64,000 nucleotides of DNA from Mycobacterium paraense (lineage in GTDB: Bacteria > Actinomycetota > Actinomycetes > Mycobacteriales > Mycobacteriaceae): positions 1-64,000 of the forward strand of contig NZ_LQPM01000013.1 in the NCBI RefSeq assembly GCF_002101815.1, in the 5' to 3' direction. Both the position numbers and the translations under genes were made by a program. Positions 58,144 through 64,000 of this stretch are shown here, piece after piece. The notes under the pieces were generated by a model. It did not search any database. It worked only from the letters and a program-made list of their open reading frames with translations, and was not told where the DNA came from. The stretch's first letter is position 1, and every line of letters starts with the position of its first letter.

Positions 58144-60675
58144 ATGACCGACCTAGATCAGACGCCCTCCGATGGAATGTCCCCCAGCCCCACGCGGGCC
58201 GACCTGGTCGAGCACTCCCGCACCGGGATGAGCGCGGCCGCGCTGCAGCGGGCGATCAACGATCACCTGCGCTACTCGATCGGCCGCCCGGCCGCGGCCC
58301 GGCGGCCCGAGCACTACTACCGCGCGCTCGCGCTGGCCGTGCGGGACCGCATGCAGGACCGCCGGGTGGCGTCGACGCAGACCTCGCTGGACCTCGGCCG
58401 CAAGGTGACCTGCTACCTGTCGGCCGAATTCCTGATGGGCCCGCAACTGGGCAACAACCTGCTGAACCTCAACATGGAACGCGCGGCGCGGGAAGCGTTG
58501 GCGGCCATGGGCCAGAATCTCGACACGGTCCTGGCGTGTGAGGAGGAACCGGGCCTGGGCAACGGCGGGCTCGGCCGGCTCGCCGCGTGCTACCTGGACT
58601 CGCTGGCCACCCTGGAGCGGCCGGCGATCGGCTACGGAATCCGCTACGAATTCGGCATCTTCGACCAGGAGATCCGCGACGGCTGGCAGGTCGAGCAGAC
58701 CGACAACTGGCTGGACCACGGAAACCCTTGGGAGATCCCCAAACCCGACGTCACCTACCTGGTCAAGTGGGGCGGCTACGTCGCGCACAACACCGACGAC
58801 TCCGGCCGCGACCGCGTCCGCTGGGTGCCCGGGCGGCTGCTCAAGGGCGTCGCCTACGACACGCCCATCCAGGGTTACGGGGTCAACACCTGCAACGTGC
58901 TGACGCTGTGGAGCGCGCGGGCCGTCAAGTCGTTCGCGTTGGAGGCCTTCAACACCGGCGACTACTACGGGGCCGTCGAGGACGAGGTCATGTCCGAGAC
59001 GGTCACCAAGGTGCTCTACCCCAACGACGAGCCGGAGGCGGGCAAACAGCTGCGACTGCTGCAGCAGTACTTCTTCGTGTCGTGCTCGCTGCAGCACGTG
59101 CTGCACATCATGGACGACCTCGCCGACGCCGGCGTGCGCGAACTGCCCCAGCGATTCGCCTTGCAGCTCAACGATACTCATCCCTCGATCGGCGTGGCCG
59201 AACTGATGCGGTTGCTGGTCGACGAGCGTGAGCTGGCGTGGGAGGAGGCCTGGGACATCACGGTCGCGACGTTCGGCTACACCAACCACACCCTGCTGCC
59301 CGAGGCGCTGGAGACCTGGCCGCTGGAACTGTTCGCCGAGTCGCTGCCCCGCCACCTCGAGATCATCTACGAGATCAACCGTCGCTTCCTCGACGAGGTG
59401 CGCGCCCGCTTCCCCGGCGACGAGGATCGGGTCCGCCGGATGTCGCTGATCGGCGAGGACAACGGCAAGAACGTCCGGATGGCGCACCTCGCCACCGTGG
59501 GCAGCCACGCCGTCAACGGGGTCGCCGCGCTGCACTCGGAGCTGCTGAAGACCAGTGTGCTCAAAGACTTTTACGAAATGTGGCCGGAGCGGTTCAGCAA
59601 CAAGACCAACGGCGTGACGCCGCGGCGCTTCCTCGCGCTGGCCAACCCGGGGCTGCGGGAACTGCTGGACCGCACCGTCGGGGACGGCTGGCTGACCGAC
59701 CTGGGACGGCTGCGCGGCCTGGAGCCGTTCGTCGACGACGCGTCCTTCCGCCAGGAATGGCGCGACATCAAGCGCACCAACAAGGCGCGCCTCGCCAAGT
59801 ACATCCGCTCGGTGGCGGACGTCGAGCTCAACCCCGACTGGATGTTCGACATCCAGGTCAAGCGCATCCACGAATACAAGCGCCAGCACCTCAACGTCCT
59901 GCACATGGTCGCGCTGTACCACCGGCTCAAGCAGGACCCGGGACTGTCGATACCGCCGCGCGCCTTCATCTTCGGCGGCAAGGCCGCGCCGGGCTACTTC
60001 ATGGCGAAGCGGATCATCAAGCTGATCAACGCCGTCGGCGAGACCGTCAACGCCGACCCGGACGTCAACCGCTTCATGAAAGTGGCGTTCGTGCCGAACT
60101 TCAACGTGCAAAACGCGCACATGATCTACCCCGCCGCCGACCTGTCCGAGCAGATCTCCACCGCGGGCAAGGAGGCCTCGGGAACCGGCAACATGAAGTT
60201 CATGATCAACGGCGCTCTGACCATCGGCACGCTCGACGGGGCCAACGTCGAGATGCGCGAGGAGGTCGGCGCCGAGAACTTCTTTTTGTTCGGCCTCACC
60301 GAACAACAGGTCGAGGACCTCAAGGCGGGCGGCTACCGCCCGGCCGATTACATCGATGGCCCCCACGCTGGAAATGACGAGCTGCGCGCCGTGCTGGATC
60401 TCATTGCGGGCGGGACGTTCTCGCGCGGCGACACCGAGGTGTTCCGGCCGCTGGTGGACAACCTCCGCTACGACGACCCCTTCCTGGTCTGCGCCGACTA
60501 CGCGTCGTACGTCGAGTGCCAGGAGCGGGTGAGCGCGGCGTGGCAGGACCGGGACTCGTGGACGAAGATGTCCATCCTGAACACCGCGCGCAGCGGCAAG
60601 TTCTCGTCGGATCGCGCCATCGCCGAGTACTGCGACGACATCTGGAATGTCTGGCCGCTGGCCGTCAAGATCTAG
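58144..60675 (+). CDS. glgP: Glycogen (maltodextrin/alpha-glucan) phosphorylase
   Basis: 843 residues. Releases glucose-1-phosphate from alpha-1,4-glucan using phosphate and pyridoxal phosphate. Substrate and active-site stretches are CEEEPGLGNGGLGRLAACYLDS, LNDTHPSIGVAELMR, VKRIHEYKRQHLN, and the cofactor lysine motif EASGTGNMKFMINGALTIGTLDGANVEM. It is a soluble enzyme of carbon storage and trehalose/glucan turnover. No other glg gene is next to it. Its stop codon and that of the convergent SDR gene share the palindrome CTAG. Confidence 0.95.
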   Translation: MTDLDQTPSDGMSPSPTRADLVEHSRTGMSAAALQRAINDHLRYSIGRPAAARRPEHYYRALALAVRDRMQDRRVASTQTSLDLGRKVTCYLSAEFLMGPQLGNNLLNLNMERAAREALAAMGQNLDTVLACEEEPGLGNGGLGRLAACYLDSLATLERPAIGYGIRYEFGIFDQEIRDGWQVEQTDNWLDHGNPWEIPKPDVTYLVKWGGYVAHNTDDSGRDRVRWVPGRLLKGVAYDTPIQGYGVNTCNVLTLWSARAVKSFALEAFNTGDYYGAVEDEVMSETVTKVLYPNDEPEAGKQLRLLQQYFFVSCSLQHVLHIMDDLADAGVRELPQRFALQLNDTHPSIGVAELMRLLVDERELAWEEAWDITVATFGYTNHTLLPEALETWPLELFAESLPRHLEIIYEINRRFLDEVRARFPGDEDRVRRMSLIGEDNGKNVRMAHLATVGSHAVNGVAALHSELLKTSVLKDFYEMWPERFSNKTNGVTPRRFLALANPGLRELLDRTVGDGWLTDLGRLRGLEPFVDDASFRQEWRDIKRTNKARLAKYIRSVADVELNPDWMFDIQVKRIHEYKRQHLNVLHMVALYHRLKQDPGLSIPPRAFIFGGKAAPGYFMAKRIIKLINAVGETVNADPDVNRFMKVAFVPNFNVQNAHMIYPAADLSEQISTAGKEASGTGNMKFMINGALTIGTLDGANVEMREEVGAENFFLFGLTEQQVEDLKAGGYRPADYIDGPHAGNDELRAVLDLIAGGTFSRGDTEVFRPLVDNLRYDDPFLVCADYASYVECQERVSAAWQDRDSWTKMSILNTARSGKFSSDRAIAEYCDDIWNVWPLAVKI

Positions 60676-61478
60676 CGGTAGCCCGGCAGATCCGGCACGC
60701 CGCTGGCCGTCAGCCAGCCGCCGCCGTCGACGACCAGCGTCGCGCCCGTGACGTAGGAGGCCGCGTCGCTGGCCAGAAACAGCACGGCTTCGGCGACCTC
60801 GGTGGTCGAGCCGGGGCGCCGCAGCGGGTTCTGGGTGGTGCGGTGCTGGTTGTCGCCGGTGACCCGGCGCACGCCCTCCGTGCCCGAAATCGCGCCGGGC
60901 GCAACGATGTTCACGCGCACCCCGTCGGGCCCCCATTCGATGGCGCAGCTGCGGGTCAGCGCGTCGATGCCGGCCTTGGCGGACACCACGTGCGCCTGCA
61001 GCGCCATGCCGCGGTACTGGGTCGCCGCGCTGATGTTCACCACGGCGCCGCCGTGCTCACGCAGCCAGCATTCGTAGGCCGCCTTCGACACGTTGAAGGT
61101 GCCCAGCAGGTCGATGTCGACCACGGCCTTGAATCCGTTGGGGCTCAAGTCGCTGATCGGCACGGGGAAGTTTCCGGCGGCGTTGTTGACGACGACGTCG
61201 AGCCGGCCGAAGGCGCGCACCACCTCCTCGACGACGGCGGTGACCTCGTCGTAGCGGCGCACGTCGCACACGCCGTAGATCGCCTCGATCCCCCCGCCCC
61301 GCAACTGCGTAACCGCCGCCTGCAGGTTGACCTCCTTGCGGCTGCAGATCGCGACGCGGGCGCCGTGACCGCCCAGCACCCGGGCGACCTCCAGGCCCAG
61401 CCCGGTGGCACCGCCGGTCACCAACGCCACCCGCCCGTCCAGCAGGTCGGCCCGAAACGGGCTGCGGCCGTCGGCCAT
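60672..61478 (-). CDS. SDR, 2,4-dienoyl-CoA reductase-like
   Basis: About 268 residues. TGGATGLGLEVARVLG binds the cofactor; NNAAGNFPVPISDLSPNGF is the signature of 2,4-dienoyl-CoA reductases and relatives. The catalytic residues lie in NISAATQYRGMALQAHVVSAKAG, where the usual Tyr position reads HVVSAKAG, again as in that subfamily. It would help degrade polyunsaturated acyl-CoA. The ATG at 61478 overlaps the PE-PPE stop (TGATG), so the two are co-translated. Confidence 0.88.
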   Translation of the reverse strand: MADGRSPFRADLLDGRVALVTGGATGLGLEVARVLGGHGARVAICSRKEVNLQAAVTQLRGGGIEAIYGVCDVRRYDEVTAVVEEVVRAFGRLDVVVNNAAGNFPVPISDLSPNGFKAVVDIDLLGTFNVSKAAYECWLREHGGAVVNISAATQYRGMALQAHVVSAKAGIDALTRSCAIEWGPDGVRVNIVAPGAISGTEGVRRVTGDNQHRTTQNPLRRPGSTTEVAEAVLFLASDAASYVTGATLVVDGGGWLTASGVPDLPGYR

Positions 61479-62974
61479 CAGCCGTCCCAACTCGGGACCA
61501 GGCCGAGCGCGCGCATCAACTGGCCCTCGAACCCGGTCAGCAGCGAGACCCCGGTGACCGACGACTGCGGCAGCGGGAAATTCAGGCCGGGGTCGAGCGC
61601 CGGGTTGAACGGATAGCCGGTCGGCATCATCGACGGCGGCAGCAGCCCGAGGTCCACCAGCGCCGCCTGCGGCCCCTGCACCGCGCCGTGCACCAGGTCG
61701 GGCACGATGGTGAACGGGTTCGGCAGCTCGAACAGGCTGGCCGGGGTGGGGATGTCGGCGTACTCCCCCGACCCGTAGCCCGTGTCGACGATCACCCGCA
61801 GATCCGGCTGCAGCAGGTCGGCCAGGGCGTTGCCGTAGGGCGCCGGCACGTACAGGCGCAGCGGCGAGACGAGCGGCAGGTTCTGTGTCAGCAGCTCGTA
61901 ATAGCGGGTGGAACCGGTGTAGCCGGGCGACGTCGGCAGCTGGATCGCGGCCCCGATCTGTCCCGGGGTCAGGTCGACGTAGTCGTGCGTCCCGTGGTAG
62001 AGCGCGAACCCCATGAACGCGTTGAGGTCGCTGACCGGGTTGAGCACGTACTGCGGCAGGTTGGTCACCATGTCGTACTGGTTGGTGAAGATCACCGTGG
62101 GGTACGGCGAGTTGGGGGGCGTCGCGCCGTTCATCAGGACGTCGAACAGCGGGATGTACAGGCCGGGGAAGCGTTCGAAGAACCCGCCGTTGGGGTTGCC
62201 GGGGTCACCGGTCAAAAAGAACGAAAGCTTGCTCGGGTCGGGCGGATTGGCCATCGCCATCAGGTTGCGGATCTCGTCGGTGGCCACAAGCGCACCTTGT
62301 GAGGTGCCGTAGACGATCACCTTGTTGCCCGCCGCGAGTTCGGTGTTGATGGCGCCGTTGAGCAGCTGCACGCCCTGGGCCACCGACTGACCCAGCGTCA
62401 GGTTTCCCAGTTGCGGGGTGAACGGCCAGAACTGCTCGGGGGTGTAGAGCGCCTGCCCCAGCGCCCCGGTGAGCGGCGACAGCGTCGGGTTGTTCAGGAA
62501 GTTGGCCATGATGTTGCCGACGTACTTGGCGTCCGGCAGCGGGAACGTGGTGCCGCCGACGACCAGCGCCACCGAGCTGTTCGACGGCACGATCAGCGGC
62601 GGGATGCTCGCCGGAGCGGGGTTCTCGGCCTGTGTGGCGAACGAGACCAGCGGCGCTTGCAACTCCCCGACCGCGTTCCGCAAGGTCTGCTCGGCGGCCT
62701 GCTCGGTCGCGACGTAGACGGCGTCCGCCTCGCCCAGCAGTTGCATGAACCGCTGCTCGAACGCCTGACCCTGTTCGGCCAGTTCCCGGTAGACCCTCGA
62801 CTGATTGATGAACAGCGGGGTGATCGCCGCGCTGACCTCGTCGCCCCCGGCGGGCAGGACGCTGCCGGTCCGCAGCGCGGCGAGGGCGTTGGCCTCTTCG
62901 AGCGCGGCACCGATCCTGCCGACGTCCTGCGCGGCCGACGCCAGCTGCCCAGGAATGACCTGCATGACCGCCAT
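61478..62974 (-). CDS. PE protein with PE-PPE serine hydrolase domain
   Basis: About 498 residues. A PE domain (1-90: IPGQLASAAQDVGRIGAAL, DEVSAAITPLFINQSRVY, ending YVATE, the YxxxE secretion signal) is fused to the PE-PPE alpha/beta-hydrolase domain with nucleophile motif YGTSQGALV, Asp in IFTNQYDMV and His in GTHDYVDL. Relatives are cell-surface esterases or acyltransferases exported by type VII secretion. I choose the ATG at 62974 because it puts Pro at position 8, as in typical PE proteins; starts at 62983 and 62965 are possible. Confidence 0.88.
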   Translation of the reverse strand: MAVMQVIPGQLASAAQDVGRIGAALEEANALAALRTGSVLPAGGDEVSAAITPLFINQSRVYRELAEQGQAFEQRFMQLLGEADAVYVATEQAAEQTLRNAVGELQAPLVSFATQAENPAPASIPPLIVPSNSSVALVVGGTTFPLPDAKYVGNIMANFLNNPTLSPLTGALGQALYTPEQFWPFTPQLGNLTLGQSVAQGVQLLNGAINTELAAGNKVIVYGTSQGALVATDEIRNLMAMANPPDPSKLSFFLTGDPGNPNGGFFERFPGLYIPLFDVLMNGATPPNSPYPTVIFTNQYDMVTNLPQYVLNPVSDLNAFMGFALYHGTHDYVDLTPGQIGAAIQLPTSPGYTGSTRYYELLTQNLPLVSPLRLYVPAPYGNALADLLQPDLRVIVDTGYGSGEYADIPTPASLFELPNPFTIVPDLVHGAVQGPQAALVDLGLLPPSMMPTGYPFNPALDPGLNFPLPQSSVTGVSLLTGFEGQLMRALGLVPSWDG

Positions 62975-63096
62975 CTGGACCATTCTCGACAATGACGGGC
63001 GGGGCCGCGACCGGTTTGACGAAGCCGGCATCGCCGCGCGGCCGGCGCCGAGCTTTACACTGGGCCGGCAAGGCGTGCGAGTGAAGGTGAACACCA

Positions 63097-63381
63097 GTGA
63101 GGATCACAAAAATCGCCGCGGGCGGGCTGGTTGCACTGGCCTCGCTGTTCGGCTCGGGCATCGGCCTGGGCACAGCGCGAGCCGACAGCGGCCAGGAGAA
63201 GGAGGCCTGCCAGCTGATGGACGATCCGGCCGGGCCCGAATCGGGTTACCTGCCAGCCGAATACGCCTTCATGCGGCTGCGCGCCACGATGTCGGCCGAG
63301 GCCGCGCGCACTGTCATGTCCGAGGCCGCCCAGGACTTCTGCCCCAACCACATCACCGACCTGCCCGCGGGCTGGCGGTAA
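63097..63381 (+). CDS. DUF732 small secreted protein
   Basis: 94 residues: signal peptide (MRITKIAAGGLVALASLFGS, cut after ARA), then the compact helical DUF732 domain with its two conserved cysteines (EACQLMDD and DFCPNH). Common in mycobacteria, function unknown. GTG start. Divergent from the PE-PPE gene, 122 bp apart. Confidence 0.85.
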   Translation: MRITKIAAGGLVALASLFGSGIGLGTARADSGQEKEACQLMDDPAGPESGYLPAEYAFMRLRATMSAEAARTVMSEAAQDFCPNHITDLPAGWR

Positions 63382-63393
63382 GGAGGACGGGAA

Positions 63394-63819
63394 ATGGATA
63401 CCGCCTTGTTTGGTTTCCTGACCGTGGTCGCCCTCGCGGCGGCGCTGGTGTTCGCCGCGATCGCCGGCGTCTACGTCAGACGGCTGGGAGATCGAACGAC
63501 CCTGCCGATCAGCGAGGAAATCGGGGCCGCCAAGAAGGTGGTCACCAAAGTCCGCAAACGCCAACCAATGTCGGCCGAAGAGTTGGCTTACGCCAGGGAG
63601 ATCGTCGCCATTCGCAGCTCCGTGATGGCGCTCTGCATTCCCGGCGCCTTGTTCTCGGTGGGCTGCTTTTACGTGTTCGGCAGTCTTTACCATCTGCACG
63701 GGGCCACGCCCTCCGAGCGAACATTCCTCGGCGTCTTCCCCATGCTGGCCTCCATCAACTTCACGACCCAGATTCTTCGCAGCGCACGGTTGAAGCGGCG
63801 ACTGCGGAAGATGCCTTGA
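63394..63819 (+). CDS. Small membrane protein, unknown function
   Basis: 141 residues. One N-terminal helix (LFGFLTVVALAAALVFAAIAGVYV), a basic cytoplasmic stretch (GAAKKVVTKVRKRQ), and two further hydrophobic segments (VMALCIPGALFSVGCFYVFG and the region around FLGVFPMLASINF), ending in a basic tail (RSARLKRRLRKMP). AAGGAGG precedes the ATG, and the gene follows the DUF732 gene by 12 bp, so they are probably one unit. Confidence 0.78.
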   Translation: MDTALFGFLTVVALAAALVFAAIAGVYVRRLGDRTTLPISEEIGAAKKVVTKVRKRQPMSAEELAYAREIVAIRSSVMALCIPGALFSVGCFYVFGSLYHLHGATPSERTFLGVFPMLASINFTTQILRSARLKRRLRKMP

Positions 63820-63887
63820 CGCAATCGCGGCATCCCCACACAGCCCCCGGGTCGCGCTCCCGGACCAGTACCGATACTCTTTGCACG

Positions 63888-63983
63888 ATGTCCATTGGGC
63901 ACATGAGCGTCTACTATTTGCATGCGCCTGCGGGCGGCAGCTGGGGGGAGAAGACGATGTCCGGACCGAGCTTCGAGAGGTGA
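63888..63983 (+). CDS. Possible 31-codon leaderless upstream ORF
   Basis: MSIGHMSVYYLHAPAGG... ends just before the next start codon. TACTCT (63875-63880) lies seven bases upstream, the spacing of a leaderless promoter. It may be a small upstream ORF feeding ribosomes into the gene at 63987, or chance; codon use is not decisive at this length. Confidence 0.35.
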   Translation: MSIGHMSVYYLHAPAGGSWGEKTMSGPSFER

Positions 63984-63986
63984 CGA

Positions 63987-64000
63987 ATGAGCCCTCGTTC
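63987..64000 (+). CDS. Start of a gene cut by the window end
   Basis: An ATG with GAGAGG nine bases upstream begins MSPR and then leaves the window. Product unknown. It starts three bases after the stop of the possible upstream ORF. Confidence 0.35.

Noticed and set aside
58153..60936. Long open frame antisense to glgP
   Set aside because: Mirror of a clear phosphorylase; composition is that of a reverse frame.

Overview
This window is chromosomal DNA from a mycobacterium, most probably a slow grower of the Mycobacterium avium complex. The evidence is high GC, many GTG/TTG starts, overlapping stop/start codons, leaderless promoters (TANNNT 6-8 nt before the start), PE and PE-PPE proteins, and a gene order that follows M. 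tuberculosis Rv3036c to Rv3065: TB22.2-like, two methyltransferases, echA17, NUDIX, ABC ATPase, serB2, ctaD, fecB, adhC, Rv3046c, nrdF2, Rv3049c, Rv3050c, nrdE-nrdI-nrdH, Rv3054c, Rv3055, dinB2, Rv3057c, Rv3058c, cyp136, a double-GntR regulator, fadE22, ligB, cstA, mmr. The species call is inference; no database was searched. No rRNA, tRNA, insertion sequence, prophage or CRISPR array was seen.

Layout. 1-8.4 kb is a minus-strand run from ctaD to the methyltransferases, in which most genes overlap by a few bases, so it is probably one long transcription unit. 8.5-13.1 kb carries fecB, adhC, a DUF3349 protein, a lone PE protein and a membrane diguanylate cyclase. 13.3-24.1 kb holds the two class Ib ribonucleotide reductase loci (nrdF2; nrdH-nrdI-nrdE), each with a pair of NrdR-like boxes. 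Between them sits an accessory block of redox enzymes and TetR regulators. 24.6-30.0 kb has three redox, lipid or repair modules, with palindromic operators next to two of the TetR genes.

30.0-31.3 kb is the most unusual stretch. It encodes a free-standing copy of the C-terminal allosteric domain of 2-isopropylmalate synthase (LeuA). In front lies a 16-codon leader peptide with rare Leu-Leu and Val-Val codons, a leaderless start and competing RNA stems: the layout of a branched-chain amino acid attenuator. Divergent to it are two tiny tandem lipoproteins. 31.3-38.5 kb has a MEDS/anti-sigma-type protein, the tandem GntR regulator, a thiolase/DUF35 pair, fadE22 and an SDR. 38.6-46.3 kb has ligB, cstA with a downstream two-gene micro-operon, a DnaK-like ATPase, an SDR and an F420-type oxidoreductase.

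46.6-52.7 kb looks catabolic: a crotonase, an AMACR-like racemase and an ACAD10/11-type acyl-CoA dehydrogenase in one operon, then, on the opposite strand, an SDR with an APH-type kinase. Dehydrogenase and kinase match the two halves of the ACAD10/ACAD11 fusion proteins, so together they may degrade hydroxylated fatty acids through a phosphorylated intermediate (inference). An MspA-family porin lies between them. 52.8-64.0 kb has small proteins, a DoxX protein, a hydrolase, the Mmr efflux pump without its usual neighbouring repressor, a C39-like secreted protein, an MFS exporter, glycogen phosphorylase, an SDR coupled to a PE-PPE hydrolase, and small secreted or membrane proteins. The last gene starts 14 bases before the window ends.
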